A DNA stretch of 64,000 bases. Source: Mycobacterium sp. 3519A (GTDB taxonomy: Bacteria; Actinomycetota; Actinomycetes; Mycobacteriales; Mycobacteriaceae). The stretch is from assembly GCF_900240945.1 (NCBI RefSeq), contig NZ_OESG01000012.1, positions 1 through 64,000 of the forward strand, given 5' to 3'. A program made the position numbers and the translations under genes. Below the pieces are notes generated by a model. It was not told the origin of the DNA and ran no database searches. It worked only from the letters and a program-made list of their open reading frames with translations. Positions 49,944-58,670 of this stretch are shown piece by piece (within the stretch, counting starts at the first letter, position 1; every line of letters starts with the position of its first letter).

Positions 49944-51164
49944 CTACAGGATCGCGCCGCTGTCCTTGGCTGCCGAGATGTCACCCCAGTCCAAATCGAG
50001 TTCGAGCAGGATCTCCTCGGTGTGCTGACCGTGCTCGGGAGCACGCGCCGGATCCGGCGTGGTCTCGTTGAATTGCACTGGGGCGGCGACGATTTGATAC
50101 TCGACCCCGTTGTCGTCGACGTTGGCGACGGTGAGGCCGTTCGGCTTGACCTGAGGATCGTGCAACGTCTCCTTCGGCGTCGCGAGCGCCGCCCACACCC
50201 CCGGTTCGTCGGCCAGCGCCTTACGCCAGTACTCCAAATCCTCGCTGGCGATGCGGTCTCCGACGAGCGCGCACGCTTCGGCGGCATTGGCGATCAGGTT
50301 GCTCGAGGGCACGAAGCGGTCGTCAGTCGCCAGTTCGGGCAGACCGATCCGCTCGCAGAATCCGGCCCAGAACCGGTCGGGTTGCAGGAAGACCATCTGG
50401 ATCCACCGGTTGTCCCGCGTCTTGTAACGGTTCACCAGCGGGTTGATCGCCAGTCCAGGAGGCGCGCCGGGGATGCCGTCGATGTCGAACAGGTCGGCCA
50501 CCGAGATCGACGGCGCGATGGACCACATCGCCTGGGCCAGTAGCGACGAGTCGACGACGGAGGGCTCGCCGGTGCGCTCGCGGTGAAACAGCGCCGCGCA
50601 GACGCCGCCAGCCAGCGTGATGCCGCCCTGCAGATCGCCGAAGCCGGGGCCCTGCACCGCGGGCGTCTCGGTGCCGAACGGCGTCAACGTGTACGCCACC
50701 CCGCCACGGGAAAGGTATGTGGCGGCGTCGAATCCGCCCTTGTTGGCATCCGGTCCGCGCACGCCGGTGCCGGTGCCGCGGGCGACGATGATGTTCGGGT
50801 TGAACGCGCGCACATCGGCGACTGTCAACCGGGCACGTTCCAGCGCGCCGGGCAACCAGTTGGTCAGGAACACGTCCGCGGTGGCCAACAGGCGGCCCAA
50901 ATATTCGTGGCCGGTTTCGGATTTGATGTCGATGGCGATGCTGCGCTTGCCGCGGTTACCGATTTCGAGGATGAAGTCGACGTCGGCGCGCGCGTTCTGC
51001 CTGGTGAAGCCCCCGATCACCAACGCGCGGCCAGGGTCACCGCCCTTCACGTCCTCGACCTTGATGACATCTGCGCCCCAATCCGCAAGGGCTGCACCGG
51101 CAGACGGCACATACGTCCATGACGCCAGTTCGACCACACGAACTCCGCTCAGCACTCGCGTCAT
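49944..51164 (-). CDS. CaiB/BaiF family (Frc-type) CoA-transferase
   Basis: This 406-aa class-III CoA-transferase starts MTRVLSGVRVVELASWTYVPSAGA, the type I associate with alpha-methylacyl-CoA racemase and formyl-CoA transferase. ADWGADVIKVED and NRGKRSIAIDIKS are family motifs. The catalytic Asp is probably in GGFDAATYL. It activates or racemises a carboxylate by CoA transfer. Its start overlaps the stop of the acyl-CoA dehydrogenase gene (ATGA), so it is coupled to that pair. Confidence 0.92.
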   Translation of the reverse strand: MTRVLSGVRVVELASWTYVPSAGAALADWGADVIKVEDVKGGDPGRALVIGGFTRQNARADVDFILEIGNRGKRSIAIDIKSETGHEYLGRLLATADVFLTNWLPGALERARLTVADVRAFNPNIIVARGTGTGVRGPDANKGGFDAATYLSRGGVAYTLTPFGTETPAVQGPGFGDLQGGITLAGGVCAALFHRERTGEPSVVDSSLLAQAMWSIAPSISVADLFDIDGIPGAPPGLAINPLVNRYKTRDNRWIQMVFLQPDRFWAGFCERIGLPELATDDRFVPSSNLIANAAEACALVGDRIASEDLEYWRKALADEPGVWAALATPKETLHDPQVKPNGLTVANVDDNGVEYQIVAAPVQFNETTPDPARAPEHGQHTEEILLELDLDWGDISAAKDSGAIL

Positions 51165-52225
51165 CGCAATGCTCTCCCCACTTCTTGCAGATACTGGTCC
51201 GGGCCACCGAGGAATGCGCTCCAACCCAGCAGTCGCTTCAAATACAGGTGGGCGTCGTGCTCCCAGGTGTAGCCGATGCCACCGAACACTTGAATCGCAG
51301 TGTCGGCGACCGCTGCCAGTTGCGAAGCGAACGCCTTGGCGCGCACCGCCGCCAGGTGACGCTCGTCGGGGTCCGCGGCGTCGGCCGCCCACAACGCGTG
51401 CAGCACACCGCTTCGCGCGAGTTCAACGGTTTCGTACATGTCGACGCACAGGTGCTGGACTGCCTGGAAACTGCCGATCGGCTGGTCGAACTGTCGCCGC
51501 ACCTTGGCGTAGTCGACGGCGAGGTTCATCACCGCGGTGGCCGCGCCCAACGCGTCGGCCGCGCGGGCGATCAGCACGTCGTCGACGAGACCCCGGATGG
51601 CGTCCGCCGGTGCGGAGGCCACCCGGTGCGCGGGCACGCCGTCGAATCGCACGTCGAACAGCTTGCGGGTGGGGTCGACGTGTGATCGCTCGGTCATCGA
51701 CAACGCCGGCGCCGTGGCATCGATGGTGAACAGGCCGGTGCCCGAATCGCTTTCGGCCAGCACGAGTATCACGGTGGCGGCGGCCGCGTCGGGCAGCGAC
51801 GGGATGTCCCCGACGAGGGTCCCGCCCTCGACAGTCGGGCGCGGACCCTGCAACGGGCCCACCGCGCCGATGACCGATCCGTCGGCGATACCGCGCAGCA
51901 CCGAGTCGGATGCCGCCCCCGTTCGCGTCAGCGCCCGGGGAGCAGCGACCGCCGTCGACAACCACGGCCCCGGGTGCAGTGCGGCGCCCAGTTCCTCGGC
52001 CACTACGCCGGCTTCGACCATCGTCATGCCCGAACCGCCGCACTCCTGTGGCACCAGCACACCGGTCGCACCCAGGTCAGCGAGCGCTCGCCAGACTTCG
52101 CTGGTGACGCCGGTCGGATCGTCGAGCATCGGCCGTACATGTGTTGCCAGGCCGGCCTTTTCGGCCAGGAACCGGCGCAGGGTGTCCCGCAGTGCGACCT
52201 GTTCGTCGGTCAGTTCGAGATTCAT
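51161..52225 (-). CDS. Acyl-CoA dehydrogenase, smaller subunit
   Basis: This 354-aa ACAD-fold protein has LVPQECGGSGMT, then FAD-binding region and a C-terminal VFGGIGYTWEHDAHLYLKR motif that keeps an acidic residue at the catalytic end. It is shorter than normal ACADs. Together with the coupled gene below it looks like one of the alpha2beta2 FadE pairs known in mycobacteria. ATG 52225 overlaps the preceding stop. Flavin and substrate roles of each subunit need biochemistry. Confidence 0.9.
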   Translation of the reverse strand: MNLELTDEQVALRDTLRRFLAEKAGLATHVRPMLDDPTGVTSEVWRALADLGATGVLVPQECGGSGMTMVEAGVVAEELGAALHPGPWLSTAVAAPRALTRTGAASDSVLRGIADGSVIGAVGPLQGPRPTVEGGTLVGDIPSLPDAAAATVILVLAESDSGTGLFTIDATAPALSMTERSHVDPTRKLFDVRFDGVPAHRVASAPADAIRGLVDDVLIARAADALGAATAVMNLAVDYAKVRRQFDQPIGSFQAVQHLCVDMYETVELARSGVLHALWAADAADPDERHLAAVRAKAFASQLAAVADTAIQVFGGIGYTWEHDAHLYLKRLLGWSAFLGGPDQYLQEVGRALR

Positions 52226-53355
52226 GGCCGCGGCAACCCCAGCACCCGCGTCGCGGTGACACCCTTGTTGATCTGCGTTGTACCGCCTGCGATGGTCAAC
52301 GAGCGCGACGTCAGCCGGTACTCCCGCCACCGTCGGTGGTCTGCGAGTACGTCGAAGGCCAATGCGGCAAGGTCCTGGCCGATCTCGGCCCACACGCTCT
52401 TGGCCAGGCTGGCCGAACCGAGCGCGTCGCCACCGTGCAGCGTCGCCGAGATGGACCGTTGACAGAGCACCTCGAGGTACTTGGTCCGCACCGCCAGCGC
52501 GCCAAGGCGTTGCAACGTCGCGGCGTCGTCGAGCAGTTGGGCGGCCGCCAGGTCGGACGCCAGATCACGCAACTGCATCTCCAACTGCGCGTACAGTCGC
52601 GCCGCCCCGGCCCGCTCGTGGCTCAACGTGGTGGTAGCGACCTGCCAGCCCCCGTTGAGCGGACCGAGCAGCGCGTCGGCGGGCACCCGCACGTCGTTGA
52701 AGAACACCTCCGCGAAGTCGGTGGCGCCGTTGATGGTGACCAGCGGGCGCGCCTCGATGCCGGGCAGCGTCATGTCGACGATCAGACAGGAGATGCCTTT
52801 GTGCTTGGGCACGTCCGGGTCGGTGCGCACGTACAGCTGGCACCAGTGCGCCCGATGGCCGAGCGACGTCCACACCTTCTGTCCGTTGACCACATATTCG
52901 TCCCCGTCGGGCACCGCGCGGGTGCGCAACGAGGCGAGATCGGAACCCGCCTCGGGTTCAGACATGCCCTGACACCAGATGTCGTCGGCGCGCACCATGC
53001 GGGGGAGCAGCTCACGCTTTTGCGCGTCGGTGCCGTACTGCATGATCGCGGGTGCGATGTTGTTCATCCCGATCACATTGAGCGGCACCGGCGCTCGCGC
53101 ACGGATGGTTTCCTCCGCGTAGGCCAGTTGCTCGAGCACGCCGGCCCCGCGGCCGCCGTATTCCGGTGGCCACGACACCGCGCCCCACCCCGCGTCGGCC
53201 AAGGTGGCGTCCCACGCCCGCAAGATGTCGAAGGTCTGCGCGTCCCGTGTGCGCCCGCGCCCGGCGGCCACCACCTCGTCGGTCAGGTGCGCGGCCAACC
53301 AGGCACGCAGCTCCTTGCGGAACTGCTCGACCTCCGGCGGATATGAGAAGTCCAC
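52222..53355 (-). CDS. Acyl-CoA dehydrogenase, larger subunit
   Basis: This 377-aa ACAD has the SEPEAGSD segment and KVWTSLGHRAHW. The C-terminal motif reads AGGTTQINKG, where the usual T-S-E-I-Q catalytic Glu is Gln, which suggests it is the non-catalytic partner in a heterotetramer. It is the first gene of a minus-strand operon (ACAD, ACAD, CaiB, crotonase), with a start at 53355 facing a divergent SDR. Confidence 0.92.
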   Translation of the reverse strand: MDFSYPPEVEQFRKELRAWLAAHLTDEVVAAGRGRTRDAQTFDILRAWDATLADAGWGAVSWPPEYGGRGAGVLEQLAYAEETIRARAPVPLNVIGMNNIAPAIMQYGTDAQKRELLPRMVRADDIWCQGMSEPEAGSDLASLRTRAVPDGDEYVVNGQKVWTSLGHRAHWCQLYVRTDPDVPKHKGISCLIVDMTLPGIEARPLVTINGATDFAEVFFNDVRVPADALLGPLNGGWQVATTTLSHERAGAARLYAQLEMQLRDLASDLAAAQLLDDAATLQRLGALAVRTKYLEVLCQRSISATLHGGDALGSASLAKSVWAEIGQDLAALAFDVLADHRRWREYRLTSRSLTIAGGTTQINKGVTATRVLGLPRP

Positions 53356-53390
53356 GGCGTCCTGTCGGAATCGGTCTGAATTGGTTTCTT

Positions 53391-53410
53391 TATAATTTTA
53401 GGTAGTATAG
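53391..53410. promoter_or_regulatory. Shared cluster motif between ACAD operon and SDR
   Basis: TATAATTTTAGGTAGTATAG contains ATTTTAGGTA, also found at 61081-61090 in the P450/ferredoxin divergent gap. Ends are TATA in both orientations. It may hold a -10 for either gene and an operator. Confidence 0.5.
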
Positions 53411-53511
53411 CCACCGCACCAGTTACAGTTGGCTGCAATGTCGCGGCGCCCAAACCGGCTGTGCTGCCGAGTCGTCCGCATGCCGCGAAGCATCGCGAGG
53501 GAGGACGAACC

Positions 53512-54378
53512 ATGGGCAGGGTGACCGGCAAGGTGGCGCTGATCAGCGGTGCGGCACGCGGCCAGGGCCGGTCACACGCGCGGTTGCTGGCCGCCGAGGG
53601 CGCCGACATCATCGCGGTGGACATCTGCGAGGACATCGAGACCAACGACTACCCGCTCGCCCGGCCCGAGGATCTCGACGAGACAGCCCGACTGGTCGAG
53701 AAGGAAGGGCAACGCGCTCACACCGAGATCGCCGACGTCCGCGACCGCGCGGCGCTGTCCGCCGCCATCGACCGCGGCGTCGCCGAGTTCGGCGCGCTGG
53801 ACATCGTGGTCGCCAACGCCGGTATCTGCCCGATGACCGCCGGGCTGCCGCCGCAGGCGTTCGTCGACGCCGTGGACGTCGACCTGCTCGGGGAGATGAA
53901 CCTGATCCACGCCAGCATCAAGCACTTGCATGCGGGCGCGTCGATCATCGCGACGGGTTCGGTGGCCGCCTTCATGGCGACGGCGGTCAACACCGCCGGT
54001 ATGGACGGCGGTCCTGGCGGCGCAGGGTATGCGTTCGCGAAACAGGTTGTCGCGCACTATGTCAACGACCTCGCAAGGACCCTGGCCCCTGAGCAGATCC
54101 GGGTCAACGCGGTTCACCCGACCAACTGCAACACCGACATGCTGCACAGTCCGCCGATGTACAAGGCGTTCCGGCCCGATCTGCAGAACCCGACCCGCGA
54201 GGAAGCCGAAGTCGTCTTCCCGATGCTGCAGGGTTTTCCGATCCCCTACGTCGAGCCGGAGGACATCAGCGAGGCAGTGCTGTTCCTCGCCAGCGACGCC
54301 GCCCGATACGTCACCGGTCAGCAGTTGCGGGTCGACGCGGGGGGTTACCTGAAGATCAAGCCATGGTCGGGGGTGTGA
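53512..54378 (+). CDS. Mycofactocin-coupled short-chain dehydrogenase
   Basis: This 288-aa SDR has the NAD motif SGAARGQGRSHA, the sequence AVDICEDIET and YAFAK as YxxxK. The start and the insert after the NAD motif match the mycofactocin-dependent SDR subfamily (TIGR03971), which carries a non-exchangeable NAD and passes electrons to the redox peptide mycofactocin. The GGGAGGA before ATG 53512 is a good ribosome site. It likely oxidises a secondary alcohol in the cluster's pathway. Confidence 0.9.
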   Translation: MGRVTGKVALISGAARGQGRSHARLLAAEGADIIAVDICEDIETNDYPLARPEDLDETARLVEKEGQRAHTEIADVRDRAALSAAIDRGVAEFGALDIVVANAGICPMTAGLPPQAFVDAVDVDLLGEMNLIHASIKHLHAGASIIATGSVAAFMATAVNTAGMDGGPGGAGYAFAKQVVAHYVNDLARTLAPEQIRVNAVHPTNCNTDMLHSPPMYKAFRPDLQNPTREEAEVVFPMLQGFPIPYVEPEDISEAVLFLASDAARYVTGQQLRVDAGGYLKIKPWSGV

Positions 54379-54380
54379 GC

Positions 54381-54689
54381 ATGCCCAGGGGGATCATCTA
54401 CGTGGAAACGATGCCGGCCTCGCCGGACCGCGAAGCCGAATACCACAAGTGGTACAACGAAACCCATCTCGCGCAGATTCTGTCCGTGGACGGCATCCTG
54501 TCGGCACGCCGCTTCGCACCCACCAGCGGCGACGGTCCGTTCATCGCCATCTACGAGCTTGACTGCGACGACCTCGATGCGGCCGCGAAGCGCATGCGCG
54601 AAGTCCCGCTGACAGGCCTGGACAACATCTCCATGGATCCCAAGCCGATTCCGCACGTCTACCGCGAGATCGGGTCGCTCGGCCCGTGA
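54381..54689 (+). CDS. EthD/ABM-like small dimeric protein
   Basis: This 102-aa protein, M-P-R-G-I-I-Y-V-E-T-M-P, has the ferredoxin-like alpha+beta fold hints (YHKWYNETHLAQIL) seen in dimeric alpha-beta barrel proteins such as EthD. It is 2 nt after the SDR stop and overlaps the next fragment. Likely co-works with the oxidoreductases; exact role unknown. Confidence 0.75.
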   Translation: MPRGIIYVETMPASPDREAEYHKWYNETHLAQILSVDGILSARRFAPTSGDGPFIAIYELDCDDLDAAAKRMREVPLTGLDNISMDPKPIPHVYREIGSLGP

Positions 54690-54924
54690 CGTACTCCGCG
54701 GACGTACAACGACGCCGCTACGCGCTGATGGTGCTGATGAAATCCGCCGACGACCGGCTGTCCAAGGGCATCGGCACCGGCGAGTTCATGTGCGTGTACT
54801 GGCCGTCGCGCGGACAAGAGGCCGTGGGCGCCGCGGTGGGGGTGCCTCGGGCACCGTGCAATGGACCGGACAAGCAGTAACGGTGTACGACATCGGCGCC
54901 CAGATCGGTGTCATCACGTCATAG
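54686..54924 (+). pseudogene. Remnant of a thiamin-diphosphate E1-alpha dehydrogenase
   Basis: Starting at GTG 54686, the first 50 residues (RRRYALMVLMKSADDRLSKG, then VYWPSRGQEAVGAA) match the N-terminus of E1-alpha proteins of the pyruvate/acetoin dehydrogenase kind. After VGAAVGV the homology ends, and another frame continues as V-T-V-Y-D-I-G-A-Q-I-G-V-I-T-S to a TAG at 54922-54924. A small hairpin GGTGCC-TCG-GGCACC lies near the join. An internal deletion that removed most of an E1 alpha/beta pair would explain this. Confidence 0.7.
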
Positions 54925-54932
54925 GAGAGGGT

Positions 54933-55799
54933 ATGGATCTCAACGAGACCCGCGAACGGATCATCTACGAAAAGAACGGTCCGATCGCGACGATCACGCT
55001 GAACTGGCCCGAGAAGGCGAACGCCCAGGACCAGAAGCAGGTCGAGGAGATCGACGACGCACTGCGGGACGCCGACCGCGACTACGACATCAAGGTTCTG
55101 GTGATGAAGGCCAACGGCCCAGGGTTCTGCTCGGGGCATGCCATCGGCAACAACGCGGTCGACTATCCGGAGTTCGTCGAAGGTTTCAAGGCCACCGGCA
55201 TGCCGTGGAAGCCGCAGACCGACTTGTTCGTCAAGCCGATCCTGAATCTGTGGGAGTTCTCCAAGCCGACCATCGCGCAGGTGCACGGGTACTGCGTCGG
55301 CGGCGGCACCCATTACGGGCTGACCACCGACATCGTCATCGCCTCCGACGACGCGTACTTCTCCTATCCGCCGTTGCAGGGCTTCGGCATGCCGTCCGGT
55401 GAATGCTCCATCGAGCCTTGGGTTTTCATGAACTGGCGGCGGGCATCGTATTACCTCTACACCGCCGAGACCGTCGACGCGCACAAGGCACTCGAGTACG
55501 GCCTCATCAACGAGGTGGTCAAGCGGGAGGATCTGGACGCGCGGGTGGAGGCCATCGCCCGCCACATCGCGCAGGCTCCGCTGACCACGCTGCTCGCCAC
55601 CAAGGCCAACATCAAGCGGGCGTGGGAGATGATGGGCATGCGGGTGCATTGGCAGAGCTCCAACGACCTGGTCGCGCTCGCATCGGTGAGCAGGGACGTA
55701 CAGGAACTCATCCAGCAGGTGTTCAAGGACAAGATCCTGCCGTCGGAGATGGCGAAGCGGCAGGCGGCCGCGTCGGCCGACGGTAACGGGGCGCCTTAG
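54933..55799 (+). CDS. Crotonase (enoyl-CoA hydratase-like) 2
   Basis: This 288-aa protein is paralogous to 49072-49935 and shares the same unusual features: Glu position after DDAYFSYP is Pro, second Glu position is Tyr, oxyanion segment GFCSGHAIG, and the blocks HGYCVGGG and IEPW. ATAGGAGAGGGT precedes ATG 54933 as a strong Shine-Dalgarno. It converges on the acyl-CoA ligase gene with a large stem-loop between. Both may catalyse a hydrolysis or ring-opening reaction instead of hydration. Confidence 0.87.
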   Translation: MDLNETRERIIYEKNGPIATITLNWPEKANAQDQKQVEEIDDALRDADRDYDIKVLVMKANGPGFCSGHAIGNNAVDYPEFVEGFKATGMPWKPQTDLFVKPILNLWEFSKPTIAQVHGYCVGGGTHYGLTTDIVIASDDAYFSYPPLQGFGMPSGECSIEPWVFMNWRRASYYLYTAETVDAHKALEYGLINEVVKREDLDARVEAIARHIAQAPLTTLLATKANIKRAWEMMGMRVHWQSSNDLVALASVSRDVQELIQQVFKDKILPSEMAKRQAAASADGNGAP

Positions 55800-55818
55800 G
55801 TGCACCTCGGCGACCACG

Positions 55819-55918
55819 CGGTCTAGCGCCCCCGAATGACTGACGGCCGCGAACGTTCCGTACCGCTCGAACTTTCGGCGGATTTTTCGAGCGGTAACGA
55901 ACGTTCGTCGCTAGACCG
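55819..55918. terminator. Nested stem-loop between convergent crotonase and fadD
   Basis: Two concentric inverted repeats: outer 10 bp perfect (CGGTCTAGCG 55819-55828, CGCTAGACCG 55909-55918) and inner 22-nt arms (55850-55871, 55886-55907) with two mismatches and a 14-nt loop. The outer arm contains the fadD stop codon. Position between convergent genes argues for a bidirectional terminator, but the length is unusual. Confidence 0.75.
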
Positions 55919-57491
55919 TGCGCGTGTAGCGCGTTCCGCGCGGTTCCCGCACCCACAGTTCACCATCGCCTGCGGTGGCGCCTTGAGCCGCCAACTCGCG
56001 TTTGAGCACCTTGTGCGTGGCGGTGGTCGGCAAGTCCGCGGCGATCCTGACATACCGCGGCCAGGCCTTCGGCGACAGGTCCGGTTGCTCGGCCAGGAAG
56101 TGTTCGAAAGCCTCTGGCGTCAAGGTGGATTCGTCGTGCAGCACCACCGCGGCCATCACCTGATCGCCCACGTTCTCGTCAGGCACCGCGTACACCGCAA
56201 CGCGGCTGATGTCGGGCAGCCTGATCAGGATGCGCTCGATCGGTGCGGCCGCCAGGTTCTCGCCGTCGACTCGTATCCAGTCGGCGGTGCGGCCGGCGAG
56301 ATAGATCCAGCCCTCGGCGTCCCGGTAGGCCAGGTCGCCCGACCAGTACATGCCGCCGCGCATGCGTTCCGCTGTGGCCTCTTCGCTGTTGTAGTAGCCG
56401 GTGAAGAAACCCGCGCCGGACGTGTTGACCAACTCGCCGACGGCCTCGTCGGCGTTGATCAACGCGCCGTCAGCGTCGAAACGCGCGACCGGACATTCGG
56501 TGCCGGTGGCCGGGTTGTAGATCGCCACGCCGGGAAAGCCCTTGCCCAGAGAGCCTTTCGGGGTGCCTTCCTCCCTGGTGATGATCACGGCGTTCTCGCT
56601 GGAGCCGAACCCGTCCCACACCAGGGTGTCGAACCGGCGCTGGAATTCCTCGATGTCGCGGTCGCTCGCCTCGTTGCCGAACGCGACGCGAAGCGGGTTG
56701 TCCGCATCGTCGGGTCGTTCCGGCGTGGCCAGGATGTACGCCAACGGCTTACCCACGTAGTTCATGTACGTCGCGCCGTAGCGCCGGACGTCGTCCAGAA
56801 ACCCCGACGCCGAGAACTTCGCCGGTGCCATCGCCGCGCCGGTGGCGATCGCCACGCCCCAGCCCGCGACCAACGCGTTGGAATGGAACAACGGCATCGA
56901 CAGGTAGCAGGTGTCGTCGGCGGTGACGTCGAACTTCTGCACCAGGTTCGCGCCCGACATCAACACCATGAAGTGCGATACCTTCACCGCCTTCGGGTCA
57001 CCGCTGGTTCCCGAGGTGAAGATCAGCATGAACGGGTCGAGCGCCCCGACTTCGCGGTGCGGCGTCAGTTCGCCGGCCGACCCTATTAGGCGGGTCCACC
57101 AGTCGGTGGAGGAGTCGAGCACCGTCACGCCCCCGAGATCCAACCCGTCGAGCAGGCCGCGATGTTCGGCGTCGGTCACGACGATCTGGCAGTCCGCGCG
57201 GCGCACGTCGGCGGCCAGAGCGGCACCGCGTCGGGTGGTGTTCAGCCCGCAGAGCACGTACCCGCCGAGGCCCGCGGCTGCCATCTGGTGCAGGAACTCC
57301 GGGGTGTTGCCGAGCAGCACGCCGACATGGACCGGTCGTTGGCGGTCCATCAGGGAAAGCAGCGCGGCGGCGCGTGCCGACGCCTCGGCCAGGTGTTCGC
57401 GCCAGGTCCATTGCCGATCGCCGTACTTCACCGCGATCGCGTCAGAGGTGGCATGTTCTCGCAGCAATTGCTGGATGGTGTCGCGCGGCAC
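55911..57491 (-). CDS. Acyl-CoA synthetase (FadD17-like)
   Basis: This 526-aa ANL-superfamily ligase has the AMP-binding loop LIFTSGTSGDPKAVKVSH, then GFGSSENAVI and the hinge region GRTADWIRVDGEN. The catalytic Lys is near HKVLKRELA at the C-terminus. It makes CoA thioesters from carboxylic acids. It resembles mycobacterial FadD17. GTG 57491 is the start, 34 nt from the divergent amidohydrolase; that gap holds the shared TTTTAGCAAAG motif. Confidence 0.9.
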   Translation of the reverse strand: MPRDTIQQLLREHATSDAIAVKYGDRQWTWREHLAEASARAAALLSLMDRQRPVHVGVLLGNTPEFLHQMAAAGLGGYVLCGLNTTRRGAALAADVRRADCQIVVTDAEHRGLLDGLDLGGVTVLDSSTDWWTRLIGSAGELTPHREVGALDPFMLIFTSGTSGDPKAVKVSHFMVLMSGANLVQKFDVTADDTCYLSMPLFHSNALVAGWGVAIATGAAMAPAKFSASGFLDDVRRYGATYMNYVGKPLAYILATPERPDDADNPLRVAFGNEASDRDIEEFQRRFDTLVWDGFGSSENAVIITREEGTPKGSLGKGFPGVAIYNPATGTECPVARFDADGALINADEAVGELVNTSGAGFFTGYYNSEEATAERMRGGMYWSGDLAYRDAEGWIYLAGRTADWIRVDGENLAAAPIERILIRLPDISRVAVYAVPDENVGDQVMAAVVLHDESTLTPEAFEHFLAEQPDLSPKAWPRYVRIAADLPTTATHKVLKRELAAQGATAGDGELWVREPRGTRYTRTV

Positions 57492-57493
57492 CC

Positions 57494-57509
57494 GTTAGTT
57501 TTAGCAAAG
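57494..57509. promoter_or_regulatory. Shared cluster motif in fadD/amidohydrolase gap
   Basis: GTTAGTTTTAGCAAAG in a 34-bp divergent gap. The TTTT(A/T)GCAAAG part is shared with 45995-46004. It is so close to both starts that it may lie in a leaderless-type promoter. Confidence 0.4.
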
Positions 57510-57525
57510 GGCCGGGAGGTGAGGG

Positions 57526-58590
57526 ATGAGGATCATCGATGCCGACGGGCACGTAGCAGAGGGGCAGGCGCTGGCCGCCGAGGCGATGCGACGCTGGCCT
57601 GACCACGTGGTGCCGCGGGAGGACGGCAGGGCACTGGTCATCGAGGGCCGCAACTATCCGGAGGCCGACGGGCCCGGCGCCGGGTGTCCGCGTGAACACG
57701 GTTTGAGCAGCGCCGAGGGCATCAACTACGCATCGGCACAGGGCGTGCTCGATGATGCCGACCGCGACCACATCGACACGATGGTGCTGTATCCGAGCCT
57801 CGGGCTGTGCGCGGCGAGTCTCGAAGACCCGGAATTCGCAGCAGGTTTCGCGCGGCTCTACAACCAGTGGATCGCTGACTACTGCGCGACGCCCGACGGA
57901 CGGTTGCGCGGGGTGGCGGTGACTCCCATCGAACACGGCGACGTCGCCGTCGACGTGATGCGGGAGGCCAAGAACCAGGGCCTAGTGGCCACCCATATCC
58001 CGCCTGCGCTCAAGACACGCAACCTCGACCATCCCGACCTCGACCCGTTCTACGCCGCCGCCGAGGAACTGGACATGCCGTTGGGCATCCACGGCGCGCC
58101 AGGGATGCACCTTCCGAAGATCGGTGTCGACCGCTTCACGAACTACATCCAAGTGCACTGCATCAGCTTTCCGTTCGACCAGATGACCGCGATGACGGCG
58201 ATGATCTCCGGCGGAGTATTCGACCGGCACCCGCGGTTGCGGGTCGCGTTCCTCGAGGCAGGCGTCGGCTGGGTGCCGTTCTTCATCGACCGCCTGCACG
58301 AGCATTTCGAGAAGCGCGGCGACTGGATCGCCGACGGCTGGAAGCGCGATCCCGGGGAATACCTTCAGGCGGGCAACATCTGGACCACCTGTGAGCCGGA
58401 GGAGCCCATCCTGCCCGGGGTGGTCGACGTGCTCGGCGACGACTTCATCATGTTCGCCAGCGATTACCCGCACTGGGACGGCGAATGGCCGGAAAGCACA
58501 AAGCATCTGCGCACCCGGCCCGACATCAGCGAGGACACCCGGGCGAAGATCGGCGGCGAGAACGCCCAGCGGTTCTATGGCCTCAACTGA
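57526..58590 (+). CDS. Amidohydrolase-2 family protein 1
   Basis: This 354-aa PF04909-type protein keeps the metal motif D5-A-D7-G-H9, a second His in LGIHGAPG and the catalytic Asp in FASDYPHWDGE. Family members decarboxylate or hydrolyse aromatic and cyclic acids (ACMSD, gamma-resorcylate decarboxylase types). Start ATG 57526 is divergent from fadD by 34 nt. Its substrate is probably a product of the oxygenases in the same cluster. Confidence 0.88.
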   Translation: MRIIDADGHVAEGQALAAEAMRRWPDHVVPREDGRALVIEGRNYPEADGPGAGCPREHGLSSAEGINYASAQGVLDDADRDHIDTMVLYPSLGLCAASLEDPEFAAGFARLYNQWIADYCATPDGRLRGVAVTPIEHGDVAVDVMREAKNQGLVATHIPPALKTRNLDHPDLDPFYAAAEELDMPLGIHGAPGMHLPKIGVDRFTNYIQVHCISFPFDQMTAMTAMISGGVFDRHPRLRVAFLEAGVGWVPFFIDRLHEHFEKRGDWIADGWKRDPGEYLQAGNIWTTCEPEEPILPGVVDVLGDDFIMFASDYPHWDGEWPESTKHLRTRPDISEDTRAKIGGENAQRFYGLN

Positions 58591-58670
58591 CGGCGCCCAG
58601 TGGCCAGTTGTGGCACGCGCAGCGGCCGAAACCGTTACATAGGTGGCCACTCGGCATCGACGCAGCGGAC

